A stretch of 64,000 bases of DNA from Brenneria goodwinii (GCF_002291445.1 NZ_CP014137.1:4340001-4404000); one strand, 5' to 3'. Numbered from the stretch's first letter, positions 1 to 9,836 are shown. A program made the numbers and translations. The notes: a model not told the origin generated them from the letters alone.

Positions 1-501
1 GGTGCACAGCGCCGTTGCCGTACCCACAACCAACGGTACAAACATGCGGACCATGCCTTGAATCAGGATTTTCCGGTTCATGCCCAGGATGCTGCCGACC
101 ACCAGGCAGGCGATGACGAAATACAGGAAATTCGCCTCTTTCATCAGCAGGTGTACGGTATTCATGGTGTTTTCATTGAACATATGAAAATACACCAGAA
201 TAGAAGGCACCATCAGACAAAGAATTGCCGGGCCGCCGATATCTTTAAATACAGGAATTTTATGTCCGATATGCGCCAGTAAAAAACCCATACTCATAAT
301 AACCGCGAAACCGCCGATCATATTTTTTGGTAAATATCCTGCGTAGGCTGCAATAAAAACAATAGCAGCGATAGCAATAAAAAGCGGGACAGGGACGGCC
401 CCGATTTTCTTGTTGAAAATAGTATCTACAAGTGAGAGGGATGTGGGTGTATCTATGGCAAGATCGTTCTCACAGAGAATATCAGTGTCAGTTTTTTTCA
501 T
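1..501 (-). CDS. 2-hydroxycarboxylate (citrate/malate) transporter, N-terminal part
   Basis: The reading frame starts with ATG at 501 and runs off the left edge without a stop (167 codons visible). After a polar N-terminus of about 35 residues come hydrophobic segments with the pattern of the 2-hydroxycarboxylate transporter family (CitS, CimH, MaeN), including a stretch around residues 56-75 reading KNMIGGFAVIMSMGFLL and a later KDIGGPAILCLMVPS. These are inner-membrane Na+ or H+ symporters for citrate, malate or lactate. An AGGGTGA ribosome site lies a few bases upstream. It is divergent from dppA across a 1.1-kb AT-rich gap. Family assignment is fairly sure; the substrate cannot be decided from the N-terminus, and the missing C-terminus carries much of the binding site. 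Confidence 0.8.
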   Translation of the reverse strand, partial: MKKTDTDILCENDLAIDTPTSLSLVDTIFNKKIGAVPVPLFIAIAAIVFIAAYAGYLPKNMIGGFAVIMSMGFLLAHIGHKIPVFKDIGGPAILCLMVPSILVYFHMFNENTMNTVHLLMKEANFLYFVIACLVVGSILGMNRKILIQGMVRMFVPLVVGTATALCT

Positions 502-1616
502 TGTATTCACCCTGCTATGACAGTACGGTACAGGAGAGTCCTGCGTTCATTTTCAGATAAAAGTAAGAAATCCATTTTTTGTTTTTCATCAATACGTAAC
601 GAAAAACTCAGAATGGTGAAGGTTTTATTTAACGCGTGTTTTTATTAATCCGTAATCTAGCATGGGTTAATGTTAAAAATAATATGTGATTTCATTATTT
701 GTGAACTTATTAGCAAGTTCCTTTTAAATAACTTATATCATTTTTTTGTAATTAAATTAATTTAAAGGTCGCATTTAATAGCATTTCGGAGAATGAAAGG
801 CGGGGACATCATTAATGTAATATAAACATATCACGTTATTAAAATAAGTAAATAATCGAATCAAAAACTAATAAAAGCATTTTTAGCGACCAAAATCCAT
901 TCTTAATAGCTTCCAGCATAGAAAAGATGGCCATAAGCCAGATATTCCCTATCAACATGCCTCTGACCGCTTGAGCGGCGGAACGGATAGGCGCGTTTTC
1001 TTCAGCAAGATCCCGGCGCTTTAGCCGGTGGGCAAATCGGCTGCGGCCACCCTCTTTCGCGTTATTGTTTCATAGGCAATAAAGTTTTTTTATGACGCGT
1101 AGATAGTATGTTTCAAATTTCTATATTTCATACTGATATCACTTTAACTTATATGTTGGCAGGATTTTCACCTGCCGATAACGTTTTTCACAATGAATAG
1201 TGCTCATATCTTGGACATGTAGAAGAATATTCTCATAGTTTTTTTGATGGTGGTAATTTCTTTATTTTTGTGTTTTTATGGTTTTTTACACTGGCTTTTA
1301 ATTATTTTACAAAAAATAATAACTGTTATTTGCGATTTTTTCGTGTTTTGAACCAATGAAAAATGGTCTGGCTGTTTGTAAATCCCTACAGCTTGTATTG
1401 ACGCAACTGTAATCTGTTGACAGATTTAAGACGTCATAGAGGGAAGAAAACAGTGAATGCCTGAATGATTCCTCGTATTCATTGGCCGTAGGCTGTCTCG
1501 CCGCTTTCTCCGTTATTTTAATTTTGCGCCTTCGGGCAAGGCTCGGACCATTACACTCAAAAATAGCGGTCCGACCTAATGAACAACACAATATCATCCA
1601 CAATGGAGCACAAATA
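502..1616. other. AT-rich divergent intergenic region, no gene seen
   Basis: About 1.1 kb separates the transporter start from dppA. No frame here has a convincing ribosome site plus a recognisable protein. The stretch must hold the promoters of both flanking genes. Directly before the dppA ribosome site it is rich in CA (around 1580-1600), the kind of leader that the GcvB small RNA pairs with in E. coli dppA; that role is only an analogy here. A short GC-rich block at about 965-1060 interrupts the AT-rich sequence without recognisable coding content. Confidence 0.5.
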
Positions 1617-3224
1617 ATGGGAAATTCCTTGGCTAAATCAAGGGTTTTGAAACTCGGGCTTGGTTTGTTGGCCATGTCTGTCGCCGCCGGACTACAGGCT
1701 AAAACGCTGGTCTATTGTTCCGAAGGCTCTCCAGAAGGGTTTAACCCGCAACTGTTCACCTCAGGAACAACGTTTGATGCCAGCTCTATTCCTATCTACA
1801 ACCGTTTGATTGAATTCAAAAGCGGGACAACCGATATAGAACCCGGTCTGGCTGAGAAGTGGGATATCAGTGAAGATGGTAAAACTTACACGTTCCATCT
1901 GCGTAAAGGCGTGAAGTGGCAGGACAGTAAAGACTTTAAGCCGTCGCGTGATTTCAATGCCGATGACGTATTGTTCTCCTTCCTGCGTCAGCAGGATGCC
2001 AATCACCCCTATCATAAAGTGTCCGGCGGCGGCTATGAGTACTACCAGGGCATGGGGATGCCGGATTTGATCGGCAAGATTGAAAAAGTGGACGACTACA
2101 CGGTCCGCTTTGAGCTGACTCGTCCGGAGGCGCCTTTCCTGGCTGACTTGGCGATGGACTTCGCTTCCATTATGTCGGCGGAGTATGGCGATCAGATGCT
2201 GAAAGCCGGTACGCCGGAGAAGATCGACCTGAATCCGGTCGGCACCGGGCCGTTTAAATTGCAGCAATATCAGAAAGATTCACGCATTCTGTACACCGCA
2301 TTCCCCGGTTTCTGGGGTAAAAAACCGGGCATCGACCGTCTGGTGTTCTCCATCACGCCGGATGCTTCCGTGCGTTACGCCAAATTGCAGAAAGACGAAT
2401 GCCAGATTATGCCGTACCCCAATCCGGCCGATTTGGCGCGTATGAAAGAAGACAAAAATATTACGCTGCTGGAAAAACCGGGTCTTAACGTCGGTTATCT
2501 GGCGTTCAACGTACAGAAAAAACCGCTGGACGATGTGAAAGTGCGTCAGGCGCTGACCTATGCGGTGAACAAAAGCGCCATTATCGACGCGGTCTATCAG
2601 GGAGCCGGACAAGCGGCTAAAAACCTGATTCCGCCGACCATGTGGGGCTATAACGACGATATTCAGGACTACAGCTACGATCCGGAAAAAGCCAAAGCGC
2701 TGTTAAAAGAAGCGGGCATGGCGGATGGCTTCACCATCGACCTGTGGGCGATGCCGGTCCAGCGGCCTTATAACCCGAATGCCCGTCGTATGGCTGAAAT
2801 GATCCAGTCGGATTGGGCGAAAGTCGGGGTGCAGGCCAAGATCGTCACCTATGAATGGGGTGAGTACCTCAAGCGCGCCAAAGACGGCGAGCACCAGACC
2901 GTATTGATGGGATGGACCGGCGACAACGGCGATCCGGATAACTTCTTCGCCACGCTGTTTAGCTGTGATGCGGCGGAAAGAGGATCGAACTACTCCAAGT
3001 GGTGCTACAAGCCGTTTGAAGATCTGATCCTGCCTGCCCGCACGACCTCCGATCATGAAAAACGGATCGAGCTGTATAAACAGTCGCAGGTCGTTATGCA
3101 CGATCAGGCGCCGGCGCTGATCGTGGCGCACTCCACCGTGTATGAGCCAATCCGTAAAAATGTGAAGGGTTATGTTATCGAGCCCCGTGGCGTACACAGT
3201 TTCAACAACGTGTCGTTGGATTAA
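1617..3224 (+). CDS. dppA: DppA, periplasmic dipeptide/heme-binding protein
   Basis: Substrate-binding component of the Dpp ABC importer, 535 aa, the same length as E. coli DppA. ATG at 1617 is chosen because GGAG at 1605-1608 precedes it; the frame is open upstream to 1482 but that part lacks a ribosome site. Residues 1-28 form a Sec signal peptide ending at AGLQA-KT, followed by the mature N-terminus TLVYCSEGSPEGFNPQLF typical of DppA. The body is a type-5 solute-binding protein fold (SBP_bac_5), with FHLRKGVKW near residue 100. It delivers di- and tripeptides, delta-aminolevulinate and heme in enterobacteria. First gene of dppABCDF; the separate 156-bp gap to dppB resembles the E. coli arrangement, in which dppA is expressed above the distal genes. 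Confidence 0.95.
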   Translation: MGNSLAKSRVLKLGLGLLAMSVAAGLQAKTLVYCSEGSPEGFNPQLFTSGTTFDASSIPIYNRLIEFKSGTTDIEPGLAEKWDISEDGKTYTFHLRKGVKWQDSKDFKPSRDFNADDVLFSFLRQQDANHPYHKVSGGGYEYYQGMGMPDLIGKIEKVDDYTVRFELTRPEAPFLADLAMDFASIMSAEYGDQMLKAGTPEKIDLNPVGTGPFKLQQYQKDSRILYTAFPGFWGKKPGIDRLVFSITPDASVRYAKLQKDECQIMPYPNPADLARMKEDKNITLLEKPGLNVGYLAFNVQKKPLDDVKVRQALTYAVNKSAIIDAVYQGAGQAAKNLIPPTMWGYNDDIQDYSYDPEKAKALLKEAGMADGFTIDLWAMPVQRPYNPNARRMAEMIQSDWAKVGVQAKIVTYEWGEYLKRAKDGEHQTVLMGWTGDNGDPDNFFATLFSCDAAERGSNYSKWCYKPFEDLILPARTTSDHEKRIELYKQSQVVMHDQAPALIVAHSTVYEPIRKNVKGYVIEPRGVHSFNNVSLD

Positions 3225-3238
3225 TTCAACACGTCTTC

Positions 3239-3309
3239 ACGGGCAATCCCTGAGCCTTGCCTTCGCCGCGTCGCTGACGATGTGGCGGCGGTGGGGCTTT
3301 ATTGCCCGT
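3239..3309 (+). promoter_or_regulatory. dppA-dppB intergenic inverted repeat
   Basis: ACGGGCAAT (3239-3247) pairs exactly with ATTGCCCGT (3301-3309), enclosing a GC-rich segment with further pairing around CGCCGCG...TGGCGGCGG. There is no clear T-run after it. In the corresponding E. coli gap, repeats stabilise the dppA message against 3' exonucleases; a similar 3'-end stabiliser or partial terminator is the likely role here (inference). Confidence 0.5.
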
Positions 3310-3380
3310 TAAATTTCAAATGTGAGCATATAAGTCCGATAGCCTAAGAGCCATCGGACGCTTAAAAGAGAGTTCGGGAT

Positions 3381-4400
3381 ATGTTGCAGTTCATACTCCG
3401 GCGTTTGGGGCTGGTTATCCCAACGTTTATCGGTATTACTCTACTGACTTTTGCTTTTGTGCACATGATCCCGGGCGACCCGGTTATGATCATGGCCGGG
3501 GAACGCGGAATTTCTGCTGAGCGCCATGCTCAGTTGATGGCTGAAATGGGGCTGGACAAGCCGTTGTGGCAACAATACGTCAATTATATCGGCGGTGTAT
3601 TACACGGCGATTTAGGCGTTTCTCTCAAAAGTCGCATTCCAGTCTGGGAAGAATTTGTCCCACGCTTTAAAGCGACGCTGGAATTAGGTATCTGCGCGAT
3701 GATTTTCGCCATCAGCGTGGGTATTCCCGTCGGCGTTCTGGCGGCAGTAAAACGCGGTTCTATCTTCGATCACGCCTCCATCAGTCTGGCATTGGCGGGT
3801 TACTCCATGCCCATTTTCTGGTGGGGGATGATGCTGATCATGCTGGTTTCGGTTCACTTCAATCTGACGCCGGTATCCGGACGCATCAGCGATATTGTTT
3901 TCCTTGACGAAAGTATGCCGCTGACCGGGTTCATGCTGATTGATACCTTCTTCTGGGGCGAACCGGGCGACTTCATCGATGCGGTGGAGCATATGATTCT
4001 GCCCGCGGTGGTGCTGGGCACCATCCCGCTGGCGGTGATTGTGCGTATGACGCGTTCCGCCATGTTGGAAGTGCTGGGCGAGGATTACATCCGTACCGCC
4101 CGCGCCAAAGGGTTGAGCCGTCTGCGGGTGATTGTGGTGCATGCGTTGCGTAATGCCATGCTGCCGGTGGTGACGGTTATCGGCTTACAGGTCGGTACGA
4201 TGCTGGCCGGCGCCATTCTGACGGAAACGATCTTCTCCTGGCCGGGGCTGGGACGCTGGCTGATTGATGCCTTACAGCGCCGAGATTATCCGGTTGTGCA
4301 GGGGGGCGTGCTGCTGGTGGCGACCATGATTATTCTGGTTAACCTGCTGGTGGATGTGCTCTACGGCGTGGTTAATCCACGTATCCGTCATAAGAAATAA
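3381..4400 (+). CDS. dppB: DppB, dipeptide ABC transporter permease
   Basis: Inner-membrane permease of the Dpp importer, 339 aa, identical in length to E. coli DppB. The N-terminus MLQFILRRLGLVIPTFIGITLLTF is the first transmembrane helix with its usual positive residues. The periplasmic loop with HAQLMAEMGLDKPLWQQY is typical of OppB/DppB permeases, and the EAA cytoplasmic loop reads YIRTARAKGLSRLRVIVVHALRNAMLP near residues 235-262. It pairs with DppC. The gene follows dppA after 156 bp and is followed by dppC after 13 bp, in one operon. Confidence 0.95.
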   Translation: MLQFILRRLGLVIPTFIGITLLTFAFVHMIPGDPVMIMAGERGISAERHAQLMAEMGLDKPLWQQYVNYIGGVLHGDLGVSLKSRIPVWEEFVPRFKATLELGICAMIFAISVGIPVGVLAAVKRGSIFDHASISLALAGYSMPIFWWGMMLIMLVSVHFNLTPVSGRISDIVFLDESMPLTGFMLIDTFFWGEPGDFIDAVEHMILPAVVLGTIPLAVIVRMTRSAMLEVLGEDYIRTARAKGLSRLRVIVVHALRNAMLPVVTVIGLQVGTMLAGAILTETIFSWPGLGRWLIDALQRRDYPVVQGGVLLVATMIILVNLLVDVLYGVVNPRIRHKK

Positions 4401-4413
4401 GGGGGAGGCTGAG

Positions 4414-5316
4414 ATGACACAAATTACTGAGCCTGTTGTAAACAGCGCGCCTAAGCCGATGACCCCGTTCCAGGAATTCTGGCACTATTTCAAACGTAAT
4501 AAAGGGGCGGTGATCGGCATGATTTATGTCGTGCTGATGCTGCTTATTGCGATTGGGGCGAATGTACTGGCGCCGCATCTGCCGTCCGAACAGTTCCGCG
4601 ATGCATTGCTTCATCCGCCGGTCTGGCAGGAGGGAGGAAGCTGGCGGTTTATTCTGGGCACGGATGACGTCGGCCGCGACATTTTATCCCGGCTGATGTA
4701 CGGCGCGCGTCTGTCGCTGCTGGTCGGCTGTCTGGTGGTCGTCCTGTCGCTGATTCTGGGGGTGATCTTCGGCCTGCTGGCCGGTTACTTCGGCGGTATG
4801 GTTGATGCCATTATCATGCGCGTCGTCGACATCATGCTGGCGTTGCCCAGCCTGCTGTTGGCGCTGGTGCTGGTGGCGGTCTTCGGGCCGTCGATTGTCA
4901 ACGCCTCGCTGGCGCTGACGTTTGTGGCGCTGCCGCACTACGTTCGTTTGACCCGCGCGGCGGTGCTGGTTGAAGTGAACCGCGACTATGTGACGGCTTC
5001 GCGCGTGGCGGGCGCGGGGTCGATGCGCCAGATGTTCGTCAATATTTTACCAAACTGCCTGGCGCCGCTGATCGTGCAGGCATCGCTGGGTTTTTCCAAT
5101 GCCATTCTTGATATGGCTGCTTTGGGTTTCCTCGGTATGGGCGCGCAGCCGCCTACGCCCGAGTGGGGCACCATGCTTTCCGACGTTTTGCAGTTTGCGC
5201 AAAGCGCCTGGTGGGTGGTGACGTTCCCCGGCGTGGCGATTTTACTGACGGTATTGGCGTTTAACCTGATGGGGGACGGCTTGCGTGATGCTCTCGACCC
5301 CAAACTCAAGCAGTAA
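4414..5316 (+). CDS. dppC: DppC, dipeptide ABC transporter permease
   Basis: Second permease, 300 aa, the length of E. coli DppC. ATG at 4414 has GGGGGAGG 5-12 bases upstream; a longer frame overlapping dppB lacks support. After a soluble N-terminus (MTPFQEFWHYFKRNKGAVIG, the OppC_N region) come six transmembrane helices. The EAA loop reads DYVTASRVAGAGSMRQMFVNILPN near residues 190-215. FILGTDDVGRDILSRLMYGARLSL around residues 76-99 is a family hallmark. The DppB-DppC heterodimer forms the channel, powered by DppD and DppF. Confidence 0.95.
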   Translation: MTQITEPVVNSAPKPMTPFQEFWHYFKRNKGAVIGMIYVVLMLLIAIGANVLAPHLPSEQFRDALLHPPVWQEGGSWRFILGTDDVGRDILSRLMYGARLSLLVGCLVVVLSLILGVIFGLLAGYFGGMVDAIIMRVVDIMLALPSLLLALVLVAVFGPSIVNASLALTFVALPHYVRLTRAAVLVEVNRDYVTASRVAGAGSMRQMFVNILPNCLAPLIVQASLGFSNAILDMAALGFLGMGAQPPTPEWGTMLSDVLQFAQSAWWVVTFPGVAILLTVLAFNLMGDGLRDALDPKLKQ

Positions 5317-5329
5317 TAGAGGTAGAGAG

Positions 5330-6310
5330 ATGGCGTTACTCAATATAGAGAAACTGTCCGTTCATTTTGGCGATGAGGGCGTGCCGTTTCGTGCGGTCGA
5401 CCGTATCAGTTACCAGGTTGAGCAAGGGCAGGTGGTGGGTATTGTCGGCGAATCGGGGTCCGGTAAATCGGTCAGTTCGCTGGCGATTATGGGATTAATC
5501 GATTATCCCGGCAAGGTGATGGCCGACAAACTGGAATTCAACCAGCGGGATTTGACGCAGATATCCGAGAAAGAGCGGCGTCAACTGGTCGGCGCGGAAG
5601 TGGCGATGATTTTTCAGGATCCGATGACCAGTCTGAACCCCTGCTACACCGTGGGTTTTCAGATTATGGAAGCCATCAAGGTTCATCAGGGCGGCAACCG
5701 CAAAACCCGTCGTCAGCGGGCGATTGACTTGCTGACGCTGGTCGGCATTCCCGATCCCGGATCAAGGCTGGACGTCTATCCGCACCAGCTTTCCGGCGGG
5801 ATGAGCCAGCGCGTGATGATCGCCATGGCTATCGCCTGCCGGCCCAAACTGTTGATTGCAGACGAACCGACCACGGCGCTGGATGTCACCATCCAGGCGC
5901 AGATCATCGAGTTGCTGCTTGAATTGCAGCAGCGCGAGAACATGGCGCTGATCCTGATCACGCACGACCTGGCGCTGGTGGCCGAAGCCGCGCATCACAT
6001 CATCGTGATGTATGCCGGGCAGGTGGTGGAGTCGGGCAAGGCGACGGATATTTTCAGCGCGCCCCGCCATCCGTATACGCAGGCGCTGTTGCGCGCGCTG
6101 CCGGAGTTTGCGACGGATAAATCGCGTTTGGAATCGCTGCCGGGCGTGGTGCCGGGGAAATACGACCGTCCAAACGGTTGTTTGTTGAATCCGCGCTGCC
6201 CCTATGCGAACGATCGCTGTCGGCGCGAAGAGCCGGAGCTGCGGAGTATTCCGGGGCGTCAGGTGAAATGTCACACACCGCTGGATGATGCGGGGAGGCC
6301 AACCTTATGA
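5330..6310 (+). CDS. dppD: DppD, dipeptide ABC transporter ATPase
   Basis: First of two ATPases, 326 aa. ATG at 5330 follows AGAGGTAGAGAG, 13 bp after dppC. It contains Walker A GESGSGKS (about residues 43-50), the signature LSGGMSQR, Walker B LLIADEPT and the switch histidine in LILITHDLALV. The C-terminal extension with CLLNPRCPYANDRCRREEP is the Cys-rich oligopeptide-transporter domain (oligo_HPY) that carries an iron-sulfur cluster in related transporters. Its stop overlaps the dppF start in ATGA, so the two ATPases are translationally coupled. Confidence 0.95.
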   Translation: MALLNIEKLSVHFGDEGVPFRAVDRISYQVEQGQVVGIVGESGSGKSVSSLAIMGLIDYPGKVMADKLEFNQRDLTQISEKERRQLVGAEVAMIFQDPMTSLNPCYTVGFQIMEAIKVHQGGNRKTRRQRAIDLLTLVGIPDPGSRLDVYPHQLSGGMSQRVMIAMAIACRPKLLIADEPTTALDVTIQAQIIELLLELQQRENMALILITHDLALVAEAAHHIIVMYAGQVVESGKATDIFSAPRHPYTQALLRALPEFATDKSRLESLPGVVPGKYDRPNGCLLNPRCPYANDRCRREEPELRSIPGRQVKCHTPLDDAGRPTL

Positions 6311-7326
6311 ACCCGAATAACGTCACATCGCAACCGCATTTACTGCATGCGATCGACCTGAAAAAACACTATCCGGTGAAGAAAGGCTTGTTTGCGCCGG
6401 AGAGAATGGTCAAAGCGCTGGACGGCGTCTCTTTTACGCTGGAGCGCGGGAAAACGCTGGCGGTGGTCGGTGAATCCGGCTGCGGCAAGTCGACGCTGGG
6501 CCGTCTGCTGACCATGATTGAAATACCGTCGGCGGGCGAGCTTTACTATCAGGGACAGGATCTGCTGAAGCCGGATCACACGGCGGAGAAGTTGCGCCGC
6601 CAGAAGATCCAGATCGTATTCCAGAATCCTTACGGATCGCTGAACCCGCGTAAAAAGGTCGGTCAGATCCTGGAAGAGCCGCTGCTGATCAACACCGAAC
6701 TGTCGAAAGCCGAACGCCGTGAAAAAGCGCTGACCATGATGGCGAAGGTGGGGCTGAAAACCGAGCACTATGATCGCTATCCGCATATGTTCTCCGGCGG
6801 GCAGCGTCAGCGTATCGCCATCGCCCGCGGCCTGATGCTGGATCCGGACGTGGTGATCGCCGATGAACCGGTGTCGGCGCTGGATGTTTCGGTGCGGGCG
6901 CAGGTGCTGAACCTGATGATGGATTTACAGCAGGATATGGGGCTGTCTTACGTGTTCATCTCTCATGACCTGTCGGTGGTCGAACATATTGCCGACGAGG
7001 TCATGGTGATGTATCTGGGGCGCTGTGTGGAGAAGGGCAGCAAAGAGGCCATCTTCAGTAATCCGCGTCATCCGTATACCCAGGCGCTGTTATCCGCGAC
7101 GCCCCGGCTTAATCCGGATTTACGGCGTGAACGCATCAAGCTGGTCGGCGAGCTGCCCAGCCCGTTGAATCCGCCGCCGGGCTGTGCGTTCAACGCCCGC
7201 TGTCAGCGTTGCTTCAGCACCTGCACCCAGTTCCAACCACAGCTGAAAGACTATGGCGGACAGCAGGTCGCCTGTTTCGCCGTCGATCAGGACGAACAGG
7301 GCGTTCAGCCTGCGCATTCCGGCTAA
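6307..7326 (+). CDS. dppF: DppF, dipeptide ABC transporter ATPase
   Basis: Second ATPase, 339 aa against 334 in E. coli. Walker A GESGCGKS, Q-loop QIVFQNPYGSLNPRKK, signature FSGGQRQR, Walker B VVIADEPV and switch region YVFISHDLSVVEH are all present. The oligo_HPY end has CAFNARCQRCFSTC. The start overlaps the dppD stop by four bases. It is the last gene of the operon; a strong inverted repeat follows 10 bp after the stop. Confidence 0.95.
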   Translation: MNPNNVTSQPHLLHAIDLKKHYPVKKGLFAPERMVKALDGVSFTLERGKTLAVVGESGCGKSTLGRLLTMIEIPSAGELYYQGQDLLKPDHTAEKLRRQKIQIVFQNPYGSLNPRKKVGQILEEPLLINTELSKAERREKALTMMAKVGLKTEHYDRYPHMFSGGQRQRIAIARGLMLDPDVVIADEPVSALDVSVRAQVLNLMMDLQQDMGLSYVFISHDLSVVEHIADEVMVMYLGRCVEKGSKEAIFSNPRHPYTQALLSATPRLNPDLRRERIKLVGELPSPLNPPPGCAFNARCQRCFSTCTQFQPQLKDYGGQQVACFAVDQDEQGVQPAHSG

Positions 7327-7335
7327 TTGGTTATC

Positions 7336-7372
7336 GCTAGCCCACGTCTCTTTCATTGGGGCGTGGGCTAGC
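7336..7372. terminator. Inverted repeat between dppF and the MocR gene
   Basis: GCTAGCCCACG (7336-7346) and CGTGGGCTAGC (7362-7372) form a perfect 11-bp stem with a 15-nt loop directly after dppF and before the end of the convergent MocR gene. Neither side has a clean T-run, so termination efficiency is uncertain, but position and strength fit a terminator. Confidence 0.6.
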
Positions 7373-7486
7373 CTGATTCACCGTAAAGAGAAAAGAAGAG
7401 ACGGTCGGACGATAAACGTCACGCTAGATCCATGACTCGTGGATCAGGCTAAAAACCACACCTGAATATTTCAACGATGATTGCCG

Positions 7487-8992
7487 CTAGCGGCGGTGTT
7501 TCTGCCGGGTAAGGTGAAACGCCTCGGCCAGCCGTGCAATGCCGGGTTCAATCTGTTCGGTTTTGATCGCGTGGAAGCCCAGACGGAAATAGTTTTCCGG
7601 CGGCTGCCTGTCGAGGAAATGATCCTGACCTGGTTCGATCAGCACGCCGGCATGGGCTGCCCGCCATGCCAACTGTTGTGTATTGATGGATGCCGGCGTG
7701 CGAATCCAGAACGCATTGGCAGGGTTACTGCCGGGAATGCGGGTACATTCGGGGAGATGGGTATTCAGCGCATCATTGAGAATATGCCAGCGTTTGGCCG
7801 AGTCCTCGCGGTAGCGGTGCAGGTAGGTTTCGTAATATCCCTGCGACAGAAAATGCGCCATCTGATACTGAATGCTGGCGGGCGGATGACGGTAAACCAG
7901 CCGGCGTAGCGCGCGCAGCTCGTCAATCAGTTCCGACGGCGCGACCAGATAGCCCAGACGCAGCCCCGGCGACAGCGATTTCGACAGGCTGCTGACGTAA
8001 ATCACCCGGTTGTGCATGTCGCTGGCCTTCAGGGCGGCCCTGGGGTGGGGATCAAAACTGCTTTCGGAGTCGTAATCGTCTTCAATGATAATCTGATCGT
8101 ATTTACAGGCGTGCTCAAGCAATTGGGTTCTGCGGGCATTGCTCATGCTGATGCCCGTCGGCGCCTGATGGCTGGGCGTGACATAAAAATAGTCGCAGGA
8201 GCGCGATACCTCGGTTAACTGCAAGCCTTCGCTGTCTAACTGGTGGGGGATGATGTGGGCATCCTGTAGCGCGAAAGTATTGATGGCCTCGCGGAATACC
8301 GGATTTTCTACCGCGATTCGGGTGTTTCTGTTCAGCAGCAGGCGAGAGAGCAGGTAGAGCGCGTTCTGTGAGCCCAGCGTGATCAGGATTTCATCACCGC
8401 GGGCGATAATGCCCCGCTTGGGAAGAATACGCTTGCGCACTTGTTCAATCAGCGGCGTAACATCCTGGTCGATATTGTCGTATATCCAGCCTTGATCGTG
8501 ATGAGCGCCGGTCACTTTACGCATCGCCTCGCGCCACTGTTCCAGCGGGAAAAGCTGCGTGTTTGGCTGACCGTAGATAAAGGGATAGGGATAGTCCATC
8601 CACTGCGCGGGCTTCAGGATCGCAAGGTAGTTGCTGGGGCATTTATTGAATCGCTTGCTCCATTCCGGTGCCGCCGGTTCCGTTTCCGACATGTCGTCAT
8701 AACGCGGTATATCCGGCAAGGCATCGGTTTGGTGATAGTTCGGGTGCAGGTAATACCCGCTGCGCGGACGGCTGATCAGGTAACCGTCATTGAGCAGGCC
8801 TTCGTAGACCAGCGCCACCGTGTTTCGAGAAATATTCAACTGGCACGATAACTTACGACAGGAGGGGAGCGGTTCGTCAATCGGAAATACGCCGGCGAGA
8901 ATTGAGGTAACCAGCGTTTCGCGTAGCTGCTCTTGCAGGCTTCTGTTCGATACAAAATCGATATATAGACAGTGATCAATCATTTTCCGCAT
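7487..8992 (-). CDS. MocR/GntR-type regulator with aminotransferase-like domain
   Basis: Chimeric transcription factor of about 501 aa. A winged helix-turn-helix of the GntR type occupies roughly residues 15-80 (SLQEQLRETLVTSILAG, LNISRNTVALVYEGLLNDGY). It is joined to a type-I PLP aminotransferase fold, with the PLP lysine expected in VSSLSKSLSPGLRLGYL and the aspartate in IIEDDYDSE. Such proteins (PdxR, GabR, TauR) sense PLP or amino-donor substrates such as GABA or taurine. ATG at 8992 is preferred; the frame extends 12 codons to a TTG at 9028, and ATG at 8983 is also possible. It lies just downstream of the YdfG-like gene and near the omega-aminotransferase, so beta-alanine or its aldehyde metabolism is the likely regulated function (inference). 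Confidence 0.85.
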   Translation of the reverse strand: MRKMIDHCLYIDFVSNRSLQEQLRETLVTSILAGVFPIDEPLPSCRKLSCQLNISRNTVALVYEGLLNDGYLISRPRSGYYLHPNYHQTDALPDIPRYDDMSETEPAAPEWSKRFNKCPSNYLAILKPAQWMDYPYPFIYGQPNTQLFPLEQWREAMRKVTGAHHDQGWIYDNIDQDVTPLIEQVRKRILPKRGIIARGDEILITLGSQNALYLLSRLLLNRNTRIAVENPVFREAINTFALQDAHIIPHQLDSEGLQLTEVSRSCDYFYVTPSHQAPTGISMSNARRTQLLEHACKYDQIIIEDDYDSESSFDPHPRAALKASDMHNRVIYVSSLSKSLSPGLRLGYLVAPSELIDELRALRRLVYRHPPASIQYQMAHFLSQGYYETYLHRYREDSAKRWHILNDALNTHLPECTRIPGSNPANAFWIRTPASINTQQLAWRAAHAGVLIEPGQDHFLDRQPPENYFRLGFHAIKTEQIEPGIARLAEAFHLTRQKHRR

Positions 8993-9077
8993 CCCACGCC
9001 CAACAACATATGCCTGAGAGACAAGCAAATTACATACCTGAATGGCGCGGGGGATGCGGTTTTAACCTGAAAGCGTT

Positions 9078-9836
9078 TTAATCACGATCGATGGCAAAGG
9101 CAGACCACGCCTGACGCACCGGCATCACTTCCATCCGGTTGATGTTCATATGGTCCGGCAGGGTCGCGATCGTGTAAATCTGCGCGGCGATATCCTCCGC
9201 GGTGAGCGGCGTGGTTCCCTGGTACAGCTTGTCCGAGGCTTCCCGATCGCCTTTGGTTCTCACCAGCGTAAATTCGGTTTCCGCGATGCCGGGCGCCAAA
9301 TCGGTGACCCGCACGCCGGTGCCTTGCAGATCGCAACGCAGGTTATAGCTGAACTGTTTCACGAACGCCTTTGACGCGCCGTAAACGTGGCTGCCGGGAT
9401 ACGGCCATTGTCCGGCAATGGAGCCGATATTGATGATGCTGGCGCCTTTGCCGGTCGCAATCAGCGTCGGCAATAGCGCGTGGGTGACGTTGACCAGACC
9501 GGTGATATTGGTGTCGATCATGGTATGCCAGTCTTCCAGCGCGACGTTTTGCGACGCATTAGGCGCCAGAGCCAGACCCGCATTGTTGACCAGCGTTTTC
9601 ACCGCCTTAAATTCGGCTGGCAGCGTATCGACCAGTTGTTTGACCGCCTGCGCGTCTCTGACGTCCAGCGCGGAACAGTAAACCGGCACCTTGGCTGACA
9701 GCTCATCCGCCAGCGCTTTCAATCGCGCTTCCCGCCGTCCGGTTAGGATCAACGACCATCCATTGGCTGCAAAATGGTGTGCTGCTGCATGACCGAATCC
9801 GGATGTCGCCCCGGTGATAAACACAATATTCTGCAT
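9078..9836 (-). CDS. ydfG: YdfG-like NADP-dependent 3-hydroxy acid dehydrogenase (malonic semialdehyde reductase)
   Basis: Classical short-chain dehydrogenase, 252 aa. Cofactor motif TGATSGFG at residues 8-15, NNAG in VNNAGLALAPNAS, catalytic Ser/Tyr/Lys in NIGSIAG and YGASKAFVKQFSYNLR. The region VYGASKAFVKQFS...RVTDLAPG.AETEF and the C-terminus MNINRMEVMPV closely match E. coli YdfG, which reduces malonic semialdehyde to 3-hydroxypropionate and also acts on L-allo-threonine and serine. Malonic semialdehyde is the product expected from the divergent beta-alanine aminotransferase gene at 10126, so this enzyme would detoxify the end product of reductive pyrimidine breakdown. The MocR gene follows 85 bp later on the same strand. 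Confidence 0.85.
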   Translation of the reverse strand: MQNIVFITGATSGFGHAAAHHFAANGWSLILTGRREARLKALADELSAKVPVYCSALDVRDAQAVKQLVDTLPAEFKAVKTLVNNAGLALAPNASQNVALEDWHTMIDTNITGLVNVTHALLPTLIATGKGASIINIGSIAGQWPYPGSHVYGASKAFVKQFSYNLRCDLQGTGVRVTDLAPGIAETEFTLVRTKGDREASDKLYQGTTPLTAEDIAAQIYTIATLPDHMNINRMEVMPVRQAWSAFAIDRD